Positions 46,845-57,064 are shown, numbered from the stretch's first letter. The stretch is 64,000 nt of DNA from DASPRG01 sp963796125 (GCA_963796125.1 CAWCKM010000045.1:1-64000), one strand, 5' to 3'. Notes: generated by a model from the sequence alone, not told the origin. Translations and numbers: made by a program.

Positions 46845-47387
46845 ATGAAAAACAGGGTTTTAAGAAACCACAGCGGTCAGAGCACGATTGAACTTGCGAT
46901 TATTCTACCTTTCCTGCTTTTGCTGGCTCTCGGCGTGTTCGAGTTCGCACGAGCGATCCAGGCGAAAAATATCGTCACCAATATGAGCAGAGAAGGCGCA
47001 AACATGGCCTTAAGAAGTTCGAGAAATCACCAGGATATAATGGATGCCCTCGCCTCAACAGCTCAGCCTTTGGAGATGGCGAAAACAGGCAATGATGGTA
47101 TGATATATATAACTCAATTGGAAGGCCGGTCTGACGGGCAAGTCGAAGTAGTCAAACAGGACAGATGGGATCAATGGGTTCAGCCGGGCGCTTATCGACC
47201 CCCAAGCAAGGTACTGGATCCACTGGATCCCTGTAGCCCATGGATTAACAACGTCTGTAATCCAAATCCTCCCAAGCCTACGGCCGATCTTTCAGTTCTT
47301 CATCTTCAACCTGGCGACCTTGCAGATGATCAGGTGGCATATGCAGTAGAGGTCTTTGGTAGATATCGAGTTATCTTCAGCAAATAA
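46845..47387 (+). CDS. TadE-like pilus assembly protein 2
   Basis: About 180 residues: RNHSGQSTIELAIILPFLLLLALGVFEFARAIQAKNIVTNMSREGANMAL is again a TadE/TadF N-terminus. The rest is likely periplasmic, with DPCSPWINNVCNPNPPKP holding two cysteines. The GTG at 46839 or ATG at 46845 could start it. Co-directional with the first TadE and the von Willebrand protein. Confidence 0.85.
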   Translation: MKNRVLRNHSGQSTIELAIILPFLLLLALGVFEFARAIQAKNIVTNMSREGANMALRSSRNHQDIMDALASTAQPLEMAKTGNDGMIYITQLEGRSDGQVEVVKQDRWDQWVQPGAYRPPSKVLDPLDPCSPWINNVCNPNPPKPTADLSVLHLQPGDLADDQVAYAVEVFGRYRVIFSK

Positions 47388-47451
47388 TAAATTACAGTCC
47401 TGTTATTTACTCAATAACCATATTTTAGCCATATTCTAAGTAGGAGGAACC

Positions 47452-48841
47452 ATGAGAAAAATCAAATTAATAAACCGTAAAGGCCAGGTCATAATTTATG
47501 TGACTCTTGCCGTTGTTGTACTTATCCTTTTTGTAGGTCTCGCAATAGACAGCGGGGATAGGGTACGTTGTGAAGACAAAGCTGAATTCGGCTGTTGATG
47601 CTGCTGCTATAGCTGCAGGCCGTGCCTTGGCAGAAGGCAGCAATGACGCTGAACGACAAGCAAATGCCGAGGCGGCCGCCACTAAGTTCTTTAATGCGAA
47701 TTTTTCGACCGACTATTTGAGGGCACAAGTAACATCAGGGCCCACTATTGTTACAAACAAGGACCCAAATGGAGAATGGCATATCACTGTTTCTGCTACG
47801 GCAGTTGTTCCCACTTATTTTTTGAAAATAAGAGGCATGAACGCTTTTACTGCAAGCTCAACATCAGAAGCTCTCAAACGTGACGTGGATATGATTCTGG
47901 TATTGGATTGTTCGGGTCTTGGTCCGCCAACAAGCCCATCTACCACTTTTCCAAGGCTAAAAGATGCAGCAAAAAAATTCATAAGTTACTTTAACGATGG
48001 CCCTGGTGGGGATAGAATCGGTCTCGTAACATTTGCATCAGGCGCTGTTAGGGATGTGGAGATAAATAAAGACGCTACAGGGGGTTTACCAAAGGTGATT
48101 GCACACAGGGCTCATATAGTTACACTAACCCAAATACAATCTGTGGAGCAATCAACGCACTGACTGTTGGTGGAGCTACGGATTCAGAGGAAGCTATGAG
48201 AAGAGCGCTGGCCGAGCTTGTTGATGTTCCTGCCAATTTCCGCTCAAGCTTGAGGGTTATAGTGTTTTTCAGTGACGGAGCTCCAAATACGGTTGCAGGC
48301 GATTTTAATAATGGAGGAACAATCGTCCGAGGAGATCTATATCTGAGACAGATCCCGGCTCTCCCCCTAATAGGTTGTTCCAATATAACAGACGTGATCA
48401 ACAGTTGCCAGGCAGCTATAATAGATAAGCATACTGCCGACAACGGATTATACCACTACCGTGCCCCTTGCAAGTTATAATAACAGACGTACCTTAAGCC
48501 CACCCCCGGGGAGCGCTGGCTCTAATACACGCTGCAACGTGAATAAAGCTGCCAGAAATATGGTCGAAAATGTGGCCAACATGGCCCGCGGGAAAGCCTC
48601 GACCCTATCCACGTGTATACACTCGGCCTAGGTTACCGTCTTAATACCCTGGAGATAACGTTCTGCAGTTACGGAGAGTAAGAGTACGGCGCAAATATCC
48701 TGAGAAGGCTTGCAAACACGCCGGACTCGGAACATATAATAGCAACCAGCCAAGCGGCTTATATGTATATGCTGCAACTGATGATGAGTTAGATATGCCT
48801 TTGATACGATCGCAGCCCATTTATTACGCCTAGTCAAATAA
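47452..48841 (+). CDS. TadG-like von Willebrand factor A protein (several frameshifts)
   Basis: ATG 47452 follows AGGAGG. KGQVIIYVTLAVVVLILFVGLAIDSG is a TadG-type membrane anchor. After a break near 47560 the frame reads LNSAVDAAAIAAGRAL and then DMILVLDCSGLG, a MIDAS-like start of a vWA domain. RIGLVTFASGA, ATDSEEAMRRALAEL and LRVIVFFSDGAPNT follow in shifted frames. The C-terminal TDDELDM then LLRLVK ends at 48839-48841. It would sit at the cell surface with the TadE proteins. Breaks near 47560, 48110, 48470 and 48800 indicate poor sequence or decay. Confidence 0.8.
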
Positions 48842-48859
48842 AGTTATTTTTTCAATCAT

Positions 48860-48900
48860 ACAGGACGTTGCTGAGATTTTACCAGGACGTCCTGTTTTTT
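48860..48900 (+). terminator. Rho-independent terminator after the Tad-like cluster
   Basis: ACAGGACGT and ACGTCCTGT form a perfect nine-bp stem with an 18-base loop, followed by TTTTTTG. Confidence 0.8.
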
Positions 48901-49048
48901 GTTTGTAATTTTGGACCATTGTAATCTCCTCACACATTTGCTTCCTGTAGCTATCTGTAAAGGTTTGTCTCTTTCTGCCCCATGCTTTACTTCGGTGTTG
49001 CCGAGAGGCTATACTTAAACATAAGTTATGTAAGTAACTGGAGGTTAG

Positions 49049-49312
49049 ATGGGAAAGATTGTGACCATAGAAGATGCGAGAAAACTTGGAGACCTGGTGG
49101 ATGGCGCAAGACTAGGGGAAATGCAGTATATCATCAGTAAAAAAGGGAGACCTGCCGCTGCCCTTGTGCCGTTAGAAATTGTTCAAAGGTAGAAGAGCAA
49201 AAAGTCGTCTCTTGCGACTTATAGAAGAGGTTCACGAAAGGGACCAAGGGGAAGAAGACTGAAGAGAATAGAAAGCATCATAGATGAAGCCGGTAAAATG
49301 GGCACGGAGTAA
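49049..49312 (+). pseudogene. Phd/YefM-type antitoxin, truncated by frameshift
   Basis: ATG 49049 follows GGAGG. GKIVTIEDARKLGDLVDG, MQYIISKKGRPAAALVPLEIVQR is a Phd-type antitoxin; the stop at 49190 cuts it to 47 residues. The following bases in other frames read RLLRLIEEVHERDQGEE and ESIIDEAGKMGTE, the usual C-terminal half, ending at 49312. So the gene was once longer. Confidence 0.75.
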
Positions 49313-49324
49313 AAGCAAGGCCTG

Positions 49325-49760
49325 ATGCTCAGAGTGGTGCTCGATAGAGAATGACTCGTCTTGCTTTATTGTTTGAAGGTTACTTGCATTTGAGGGATTA
49401 TGAATAAATCATGAGGTTCATTTGTAGGCAGAGCGAAGAGTCTAGCTGTCGTAGCTTGATGAAATGGTTTCCGAGTTCAGAAGAGTACTTTTATATCCTC
49501 ATGAGAATACAAAAACTTCATAAGTGGTCTGAAGAAGAAGATTTGGAAGAAATATTTATCACCTCTGCCTTAAAAGTCTTGCTCATCTTGAAGAAAGTCA
49601 TAGACGTGAGCGAAAATTTAGTTTTCGATGACCCAATGACAATCATGTTTCTCGTAGGCCACTCAAAACCGGCGCTAAATATATTGTCGTCGTAATGCCA
49701 TACTTTTTTAACTTAAAAAATTTGGAAACATAAGAGATATTAAAACTGGAGGTCCTTAAC
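49325..49760 (+). pseudogene. Decayed PIN-domain toxin
   Basis: ATG 49325 opens MLRVVLD, the usual PIN start, then stops at 49354. Downstream frames read IQKLHKWSEEEDLEE, VIDVSENLVFDDP, then LKTGAKYIVV and NLKNLET, all matching a PIN toxin C-terminal half in order. At least four frame changes are required, so this is a pseudogene paired with the broken Phd antitoxin before it. Confidence 0.7.
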
Positions 49761-49849
49761 CGCATTAAAGAGAGGTTCTTGTAGGGAGGAGACAAGCAGG
49801 GAGCAGTTAGGGGACATACTGTCTCTACTTTATATGACTTCATGCTTCG

Positions 49850-50130
49850 ATGGTCCTTAGTGTGAGCATGTCAATTGCAGGAGATTGTGAGCGGCCGATA
49901 TCCGCACCATATCACCAGCGCGGCAACCGCAGACAAGAGACTTTTCTTGAAGGCGAAGACTATGAGAGCAGTATATCTGAACCTTATGGCAAATGGTGTA
50001 ATCATCACAGTAATTGTGAGGTTTGAGTTCCAGGACAATGCATGCAGGTGACTGGACATCATGCTTTTTATTGGATAAAATGCTGACAGAACCAAGAGAA
50101 CTGTGTATAGTTGTTTTGGGCCTTAATGGT
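49850..50130 (+). pseudogene. REP-associated tyrosine transposase (Y1 family) remnant
   Basis: In one frame the sequence reads IVSGRYPHHIT (49888-49920) and, one base shifted, QRGNRRQETFLEGEDYES, KWCNHHS and then a degraded tail. YPHHxTQRGNRRQ is the hallmark start of REP-associated tyrosine transposases. The catalytic HxH and tyrosine regions are not intact. GGGGACATACTGTCTCTACT just upstream (about 49812) is a motif often found beside such transposases. The remaining bases to 50308 hold no gene that I can support. Confidence 0.7.
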
Positions 50131-50308
50131 AAGGGCTCTGATCTCATTGCTGCTTGGAGAGCAGAGGGATCAATCAGGAAAACTGTTACTTATGAACCTA
50201 GCTATCATTGAATCCTGTTGATTTTTTTTTCCTTGTAGAAGGCCGGTTTCCAGTGATTGCTGCTTTGCATAAACTAACCGCGTTTAAGCGCCGGAGTTCT
50301 TCAATCAC

Positions 50309-51656
50309 ATGGCCATAATGAAATCGTCTCGACCGCGACGTAATACTCCATGCCTTTGATTGGCACTATGCCGACATAGTCAATAACGCGGAAAAGATAG
50401 CCGGGCTTGGTTACGGGGCAGTACTGATCCCACCGCCGCTCTACAGCCAGAACGATGAATCAGGAAAAGAATGGTGGCAACGCTACCAACCTAAGGACTA
50501 TCGCATTCTGCGCTCCTTCCTTGGCAATAAGGCCGATCTCGAAAGGGCCATTGCCGCCTTGCACGCCAATGGTGTGCGCGTTTACGCTGACATAGTTTTC
50601 AACCACATGGCCAATGAAAATCGTCCTGACTGTGGCAATTTCCCTGGTGATGCCGAACTGCAGCGGTATAAACTGGAACGCGAGGAGTTCGAAAAAGACC
50701 GGCTGTACGGAAGTCTCGACGACGGGCTGTTCTCTCCCTGGGACTTCAACATGGATGGCAACATCCAGAATTGGATGGATCTTCATGAAGCAACCGAACA
50801 CTCTCTTTGCGGTTTACCTGATCTCGATATAAATCAATGGGTGATTGATCAGCAGCGGGCATGCCTGCACGCGCTCAACAGGATGCAGATTGACGGTTAT
50901 CGCATAGACGCCATAAAGCACCTGCCGGAATATCATATACGGAGCGTATTCGAGACGGCCGATATGGCCGGCAAATATCGGTTCGGTGAGGCACTGACAT
51001 CGAACGACAAAGAAGAAGGAGCATTTCTCTGGCCGTTATTCGATAACACCTGCATTTCGTTCTACGATTTTCCCCTGCATGAGACCCTGCGCCGGACCTT
51101 TTCTCCGAGCGGCAGCATGCGTGAACTTGTCGATCCGGCAGCCTTTCGTCAAGCCTTGCCCTGGGGGCGGGCCGTGACGTTCAGCGTTACCCATGACATG
51201 CCGAACAACGACGGTTTCCGCGGAGTAATGTTGCAGCCGCAGGACGAGTACCTCGCGAATGCCTACCTGATGGGGCGTGACGGCGGCGTGCCGCTTGTCT
51301 ACTCCGACAACAACCAGAGCGCCGGGAAGTACCCTGAAGACCGTAATCGTTGGGCAAATTCATGGATGCGCGAGGACATAACGGCAATGATTCGCTTCCA
51401 CAACGCTGTCCACGGCATGCCGCAGCGTTCACTCTTCGAGGACGACGGTTTTATCGTCTTTGCCCGTGGCGACCGTGGTATGGTCGCCATCAACAAGACC
51501 AATCACTGGCAGCATCCCACCATCTGGACGTGGGGCCTGCATCAGGGCGCTTATCGTTGTCAAATTCATGGCCATGAAATGGATGTGACCGGTGATCATT
51601 TCACCTTTGCCATCCCGCCCCGTGAAGCCCAGATGTGGCTTTATGCGGGGAAGTAA
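50309..51656 (+). CDS. GH13 alpha-amylase (GC-rich, frame break at the start)
   Basis: The main frame (from about 50340) covers a complete alpha-amylase: ILHAFDWHYADIVNN, GYGAVLIPPPLYSQ, region I DIVFNHMAN, region II DGYRIDAIKHL (nucleophile Asp), region III FGEAL (acid/base Glu) and region IV VTHDMPNNDG, then a C-terminal beta domain. About 440 residues. The ATG at 50309 is in another frame and a one-base shift near 50335 is needed. Third codon positions are strongly G/C, unlike most neighbours, which points to transfer. It hydrolyses alpha-1,4-glucan; no signal peptide is seen, so it is likely cytoplasmic. Confidence 0.88.
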
Positions 51657-51773
51657 CTGTTGCTTCAGAGATAAATAAGCTGTTCAGCGACGAAACAGTA
51701 CGTACAGTAATGTCCGGTATTTTTGCAGCAGAAACATTGATGAAGGATGTGTGATGAACTACTATGTTCCGGC

Positions 51774-53582
51774 TTAAACCTGAACTGGCCTTTTTGACTC
51801 TGTTTCCCGGATGAGAGCGTCTATTTCTTCTCCGTCGAGGGTCTCTTTTTCGAGGAGAGCCTTAGCTAATGCATCGAGGAGATCATAATGTTCTGCAAGG
51901 ATTTTCTTAGATATGCTATAAGCTTCAAGAACTATTCGTTTAATCTCTTCGTCTATGTCAATTGCGGTCTTTTCGCTATAGTCTTTATGCCTTGATATCT
52001 CCTTTCCAAGGAAGATGTGTTCGTCTTTCTTTCCAAAGGTGAGAGGGCCAAGCTTTTCGGACATTCCCCACTCAGTAACCATCTTTCTTGCGAGATCTGT
52101 TGCCCTTTCAAGGTCATTGCCGGCCCCTGTTGTCGTGTGATGAAGGGCAATTTCTTCTGCAGCCCTGCCACCGAGCAAGATTGAAAGGGCCTTCAAGAGA
52201 TATTCCTTGGAGTATGTATATCTGTCATCTATGGGCAACTGCTGTGTTACACCAAGGGCCATCCCCCTCGGGATAATGCTGACCTTGTGTATTGGGTCAG
52301 TGCCTGGAGTTAGTTTTGCAACAAGTGCATGCCCCGCTTCGTGGTAAGCAGTATTATTCTTCTCGGTTTCACTTATGATCATGCTCTTTCTCTCCACACC
52401 CATGAGCACCTTGTCTTTTGCTGCCTCAAAATCAGACCTCTCAACATTGCTCTTTGATTTCCGTGCTGCAAGCAAGGCAGCTTCATTGACGAGATTTGCG
52501 AGGTCAGCACCTGAGAAACCGGGTGTGCCGCGGGCTATCTGTTCAAGGTTAACCTTTTCGTCAAGAGGTATGTTTCTCGTATGAACCTTGAGTATTTCAA
52601 GTCTTCCCTTAACATCAGGTCGCGGGACGACAATCTGTCTGTCAAACCTGCCGGGTCTGAGAAGAGCGGGGTCAAGTACATCAGGCCTGTTGGTAGCTGC
52701 GAGAATAATGATCCCCTGGTTGATTTCAAAGCCGTCCATTTCCACGAGAAGTTGATTCAGGGTCTGTTCACGCTCATCATGTCCTCCACCAAGGCCAGCT
52801 CCCCGATGACGGCCAACAGCATCCAGCTCATCAATAAAGATGATACAGGGTGCATTCTTTTTCGCCTGTTCAAAGAGGTCTCTTACTCTTGATGCGCCGA
52901 CTCCGACAAAAAGTTCTACAAAGTCAGAACCGGATATTGAGAAAAACGGCACCCCTGCCTCTCCTGCAATAGCCCTTGCGAGCAAGGTTTTGCCTGTACC
53001 GGGTGCTCCGACCAAAAGCACACCTTTTGGGATCCTGCCGCCAAGCTTCTGGAATTTCTGAGGTGCCTTAAGAAAGTCTATTATTTCCTGAACTTCTGCT
53101 TTGGCCTCTTCTATCCCTGCGACGTCGGAAAATGTTATTTTGACTGATTTTTCAGAGGCCAACCGTGCCTTAGCCTTCCCAAAGGAAAGGGCTCTGTTAC
53201 CCCCGGTTTGCATCTGTCTCATGAAAAATATCCATATGGCAGCAAGGAGAATTACGGGTCCCCAGGAGAAGAAGAGATTCCAGTACCAGGGATTTTGTTC
53301 TGACGGTTTTACTGTAATTCTTACACTCTGAGAACGTAAAACCTTTACAAGGTCAGGATATGCCGGGGCGTAGGTCTTGAACCTTTTGCCGTCTTTGAAT
53401 TGACCTGTAATATTGCTGTCTTTTATAATGACCTCCTCGACTTCTCCTGCATCGAGTTTGGTCATAAACTCTGAAAATATGATTTCATCCCCTGTCTTTT
53501 TGGGGGCGCTGAAAAGATTGAAAAGGAGAATGATCACTATCCCGATAAAGAGCCATATGAAGAGACTTCTGTAAATGTTCAA
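51774..53582 (-). CDS. ftsH: ATP-dependent zinc metalloprotease FtsH
   Basis: Intact, 602 residues. Two membrane segments (LFIWLFIGIVIILLFNLF and WNLFFSWGPVILLAAIWIFF) flank a periplasmic region. The AAA domain has GAPGTGKT, CIIFIDELDAVGR and ATNRPDVLDPALLRPGRFDRQ. The protease domain has HEAGHALV. It degrades misassembled membrane proteins and selected regulators. TTG at 53582 is the start, supported by GAGG seven bases upstream. Confidence 0.97.
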   Translation of the reverse strand: MNIYRSLFIWLFIGIVIILLFNLFSAPKKTGDEIIFSEFMTKLDAGEVEEVIIKDSNITGQFKDGKRFKTYAPAYPDLVKVLRSQSVRITVKPSEQNPWYWNLFFSWGPVILLAAIWIFFMRQMQTGGNRALSFGKAKARLASEKSVKITFSDVAGIEEAKAEVQEIIDFLKAPQKFQKLGGRIPKGVLLVGAPGTGKTLLARAIAGEAGVPFFSISGSDFVELFVGVGASRVRDLFEQAKKNAPCIIFIDELDAVGRHRGAGLGGGHDEREQTLNQLLVEMDGFEINQGIIILAATNRPDVLDPALLRPGRFDRQIVVPRPDVKGRLEILKVHTRNIPLDEKVNLEQIARGTPGFSGADLANLVNEAALLAARKSKSNVERSDFEAAKDKVLMGVERKSMIISETEKNNTAYHEAGHALVAKLTPGTDPIHKVSIIPRGMALGVTQQLPIDDRYTYSKEYLLKALSILLGGRAAEEIALHHTTTGAGNDLERATDLARKMVTEWGMSEKLGPLTFGKKDEHIFLGKEISRHKDYSEKTAIDIDEEIKRIVLEAYSISKKILAEHYDLLDALAKALLEKETLDGEEIDALIRETESKRPVQV

Positions 53583-53638
53583 TTTTTTACCTCAAAATTA
53601 TTTTACCATATCAGTTGCTTTTCGGTAACAGCTTCCTG

Positions 53639-54355
53639 TTACCCTTCCAGCAGCTTCTTTTGTATCCCTATCAGACTATGAATACCGTCTTCAGCAAGTG
53701 TTAAAAGACTGTCTAATGTGGCTCTGGCGAATGTCATTCCCTCAGCAGTTCCCTGTATTTCAACAAATCTGCCGCTTCCTGTCATCACAATATTCATGTC
53801 AACTCCTGCTACAGAATCTTCGAGATAACAAAGGTCAAGTCTGGGTTCACCATGTATTATGCCAACACTGATGGCAGCAAGATAATCCTTAACAGGGAAT
53901 TTTTCTATCAGTCCATTTCTTAAAGCATATCGTAATGCATCAGAAAGGCATATGAAGGCGCCTGTTATTGCTGCAGTCCTCGTTCCTCCGTCTGCCTGTA
54001 TTACATCGCAATCTATCCATATAGTCCGTTCACCGAGTAAGGATAGATCAACAACAGACCTGAGAGCTCTTCCGATTAGCCGCTGTATTTCATGGGTTCT
54101 TCCACTAATTCTTCCGGCACTGGACTCCCTTATAATTCTCGTAGGGGTTGCTCTCGGCAGCATGGAATACTCGGCTGTTATCCATCCCCGTTTCTGATCT
54201 TTCATAAAAGGAGGAACCTTTTCTTCAATTGTAGCAGTGCAAATTAACCTTGTATTTCCCATCTCGATTAGTACTGAGCCTTCAGCAACATCTATGAAGT
54301 TTCTCCGAATCTTCACTTCACGAAGTTCATTGTTTTTTCTTCCATCGGGTCTCAT
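53639..54355 (-). CDS. rph: Ribonuclease PH
   Basis: A 238-residue phosphorolytic exonuclease that trims tRNA 3' ends. MRPDGRKNNELREV, the standard start, lies at 54355 with GGAGG seven bases upstream, so the open frame back to 54388 is not used. ERTIWIDCDVIQADGGTRTAAITGAF, LCYLEDSVAGVDMNIVMTG and EIQGTAEG complete the family pattern. It is followed by ftsH and preceded by murI. Confidence 0.95.
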   Translation of the reverse strand: MRPDGRKNNELREVKIRRNFIDVAEGSVLIEMGNTRLICTATIEEKVPPFMKDQKRGWITAEYSMLPRATPTRIIRESSAGRISGRTHEIQRLIGRALRSVVDLSLLGERTIWIDCDVIQADGGTRTAAITGAFICLSDALRYALRNGLIEKFPVKDYLAAISVGIIHGEPRLDLCYLEDSVAGVDMNIVMTGSGRFVEIQGTAEGMTFARATLDSLLTLAEDGIHSLIGIQKKLLEG

Positions 54356-54507
54356 TGATCCTCCATTTCTTGTGTAACCAACAATCAAATACCAGATTCC
54401 AACTGGTTTAACGACTACTTGTAGTATACCGGATACCGTTATTTTAGCTTATCCAGCAATTCCAATATTACCTGTCAGAGACAAGAAATTCCTTGATATC
54501 TATGCAG

Positions 54508-55314
54508 TTAGAGTTCTTTAATCAATTCGATATGTTCTATCTTATTTTCAAGGAACCTTTCTCCGACTTTTACAAACCTAACAGGTGAATCAGTTACATA
54601 GAATTCTCTGGGAGGGGATACCTCTTGTTTACGGTTTAACCCTGAAGTCTCGAGGATTGTCCTTACATCCTTTGCTACCTCAACAGCAGAATCTATAAGA
54701 CTTACAGTTTCGCCCATTACTTTTGATATCACTTTTTTCAGCAGCGGATAATGAGTACATCCGAGTACAAGAGTGTCTATATCTTTATTTTTTATTTCCT
54801 TCAGATATTTTTCCGCAATCAGGGAAGTGATTTCTCCGTCTGTCCATCCTTCCTCAACGAGTGGTACAAAGAGAGGACAGGGAAGTGCGGTTACCTCTAC
54901 ATCTTTGTCAATGGCTTGAATCAGCATTTTATAGGAATCACTCCGTACTGTTGCCTCAGTGCCAATAATCCCGATTTTCTTATTCCTTGTCGCCTTGACA
55001 GCAGCCTTTGCTCCCGGTTCGATGACTCCAATTACAGGTATTGGCACAACACTTTTAATTTTATCGAGGCTAACGGAAGAAGCAGTATTACAGGCTACCA
55101 CCAGGAATTTAATATCCTTTGAAAACAGGAACCTCGTGTTTTCCAGAGAATACCGGACAACTGTTTCCGGTGACCTTATTCCATAGGGGACTCTGGCAGT
55201 ATCTCCGAGATAAATAGTACCTTCAGAAGGCATCTCTTTTATTATTTCTTTTAAGACGGTAAGACCGCCTATTCCGGAATCGAAGACTCCAATCGGCCTG
55301 TTTTTGTTATTCAT
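54508..55314 (-). CDS. murI: Glutamate racemase
   Basis: A 268-residue enzyme making D-glutamate for peptidoglycan: IGVFDSGIGGLTVLKEI, VVACNTASS (first catalytic cysteine) and DTLVLGCTHYPLLK (second). The ATG at 55314 has AAAGGG upstream and is preferred to 55338, which overlaps the GerM gene stop. The cluster amidase-GerM-murI-rph is typical of cell-wall/RNA gene runs in many Gram-negatives. Confidence 0.95.
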   Translation of the reverse strand: MNNKNRPIGVFDSGIGGLTVLKEIIKEMPSEGTIYLGDTARVPYGIRSPETVVRYSLENTRFLFSKDIKFLVVACNTASSVSLDKIKSVVPIPVIGVIEPGAKAAVKATRNKKIGIIGTEATVRSDSYKMLIQAIDKDVEVTALPCPLFVPLVEEGWTDGEITSLIAEKYLKEIKNKDIDTLVLGCTHYPLLKKVISKVMGETVSLIDSAVEVAKDVRTILETSGLNRKQEVSPPREFYVTDSPVRFVKVGERFLENKIEHIELIKEL

Positions 55315-55330
55315 AGCGAACCCTTTGAAA

Positions 55331-55927
55331 TTACTCATTTTCCTTGTTCTTTTGGACGTTATCTAATTTATCGGTTTCGTAGGAAACCATGTCTTTCAAA
55401 GGATAGGAAAGGTAGAGGTGGCCTCCAAGCGTCTCTCTCTCCCCCCCATCTATGAGCACTTTTACATCTTCAATCTCACCTAAATTTGCGCTTAGGCTTT
55501 CGTACAGTCCTTTAAGAAAAAGAAATTCAGTAAGGGCATCGCCCTGAAAATTTCTCCTTAATTCATCCGATAAATCGACATAAAGCATCTTGTTTTCATC
55601 CAGATAAATACCAAGGAGATGTGTATCTTTTGGCATGTCTGACGTCTTTATGCCTGCAGGTCCTTTGAGGAATTCTTCAACAATAGCTTCTGCAATTGCT
55701 ATCCGGGTAGTTCTCCTCTGAAGCCTTCTCTCTTCAATCTGAAGCTGATTGCCTACGGGATAATAAATCTTCAGGGTGAAAAGGTCTTCCACAGGAGGTA
55801 AAGAAGCAACTCTTTCTTCAGGGACTTGTTTGTGGGGAGCTCTTGAAAAATACCAATACCCTCCCGCAAGACCACCTAAGAAAAGCAGGACCAGCACCAT
55901 GATGATAGACAACTTTTTTGTATTCAC
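55331..55927 (-). CDS. GerMN-domain membrane-anchored protein
   Basis: About 198 residues from the GTG at 55927: a membrane segment (LSIIMVLVLLFLGGLAGGYWYF) and an exported GerMN domain (LKIYYPVGNQLQIEERRL, EAIVEEFLKGPA, LYVDLSDELRRNF). GerM-type proteins act at the peptidoglycan in sporulation or in cell-wall processes; here it sits between an amidase and murI. A longer open frame reaches 56077, but its first 50 residues look non-coding. Confidence 0.82.
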   Translation of the reverse strand: MNTKKLSIIMVLVLLFLGGLAGGYWYFSRAPHKQVPEERVASLPPVEDLFTLKIYYPVGNQLQIEERRLQRRTTRIAIAEAIVEEFLKGPAGIKTSDMPKDTHLLGIYLDENKMLYVDLSDELRRNFQGDALTEFLFLKGLYESLSANLGEIEDVKVLIDGGERETLGGHLYLSYPLKDMVSYETDKLDNVQKNKENE

Positions 55928-56039
55928 ACTATACCCATTTCTGATATGAACAGAGAACGATAAGCATTTAAGGGTGCTGAGGGCAAAGAATGCATAGTTA
56001 TATAACTCTATGTTCTTAGCTCTACGCTCTCTGTTATCC

Positions 56040-56993
56040 TTATTGTCCATAAGTAGCCAACCCACTTGTAATGGCATTGAGCAATCGCATCTTCATAGGC
56101 TGATCATACGTGATAAACTGTGGTGAAGGGTATTCGATGACAGCGGAAGTGGTACCGATAGAAATGAGAATGGGGAGAGACATTTCCCTGTAAATAACAC
56201 TCTTCTTAAATTCATCTTTGAGAGCCTTTCCAATGCTCTCGGAAAGGGCTTTGCTTTTTCCTATATATTTTTTCTGCCTTGATGAAAGACTGTACTGGTC
56301 AACCATCTCATTTGATCCCTCTGTTCTAAACTTAGGAAGATAAAGGACAAAATTATCTGACATCGAAGAATGGATGCTTAAAAAGATATCAGGTGTTTTT
56401 TGATTGGCAAACTTTACTCTTTCAAGGAGCGACATATATTGGTCTCCCTTGCGTGTAAGAAAGACTTTCTTAGCCTTCTTCGAAAGGACAGTATCTAAAT
56501 CCTGTGCCAGACTGAGATTAATATCTTTTTCTTTCATGTCATGCGAAGTGATACCATAATCGTAGCCGCCATGCCCCGCATCAATGACAAAGGTCTTAAA
56601 AGGTATCTGTACGGATTGCTTCTCTCCCCTCTGTATATCCAATACAATTCTTGCCGGGGAAGAAAGCTTAAAAAGTTTTATTTCCCCCTTTTCTTTTAGA
56701 TTTATCGTCAACAATTTATTCGTTGACGATATCTCAAAAGGGAGTTCTTCCGGCGACCTCAGATGAAATAGACCGGGGAACTCTATTCTTATTTGGGATG
56801 CCGAAGTAGTTGTTTTAGTGTTTGTCAGGAATAGTTCTTCAGATTCCAGAACAATACGCATTGTCCTGTCCTGTGTGCTGAACTTCAACAGGACATCTGT
56901 CTTTTTCTGGGCAAACAGAGGGGCTGCGACAACCAATAGAAGCAAAAATAAAAAGAGTCCTCTTTTTATCCATGTATTAATTTTTCCTGTCAT
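56040..56993 (-). CDS. N-acetylmuramoyl-L-alanine amidase (AMIN plus Amidase_3)
   Basis: About 317 residues from ATG 56993: signal peptide (WIKRGLFLFLLLLVVAAPLFAQ), AMIN-like beta domain (about 25-130) and Amidase_3 domain with FVIDAGHGGYDYG, EKDINLSLAQDL, FLTRKGDQYMSL and FLSIHSS. It cleaves peptide stems from glycan in the periplasm. The expected late Glu is seen only as AVIEYP. The open frame extends upstream into tmRNA; that extension is not coding. Confidence 0.88.
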   Translation of the reverse strand: MTGKINTWIKRGLFLFLLLLVVAAPLFAQKKTDVLLKFSTQDRTMRIVLESEELFLTNTKTTTSASQIRIEFPGLFHLRSPEELPFEISSTNKLLTINLKEKGEIKLFKLSSPARIVLDIQRGEKQSVQIPFKTFVIDAGHGGYDYGITSHDMKEKDINLSLAQDLDTVLSKKAKKVFLTRKGDQYMSLLERVKFANQKTPDIFLSIHSSMSDNFVLYLPKFRTEGSNEMVDQYSLSSRQKKYIGKSKALSESIGKALKDEFKKSVIYREMSLPILISIGTTSAVIEYPSPQFITYDQPMKMRLLNAITSGLATYGQ

Positions 56994-57064
56994 GATATAA
57001 AGTGTTCTTCTCCCAAAGTGTTCAGATTCATTTGCCAAATTGGAAAAGAATCTTAAGATAATTT

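Noticed and set aside
49857..50147. 96-codon minus-strand frame
   Set aside because: It is opposite the transposase remnant, whose YPHHIT and QRGNRRQ motifs are on the plus strand.
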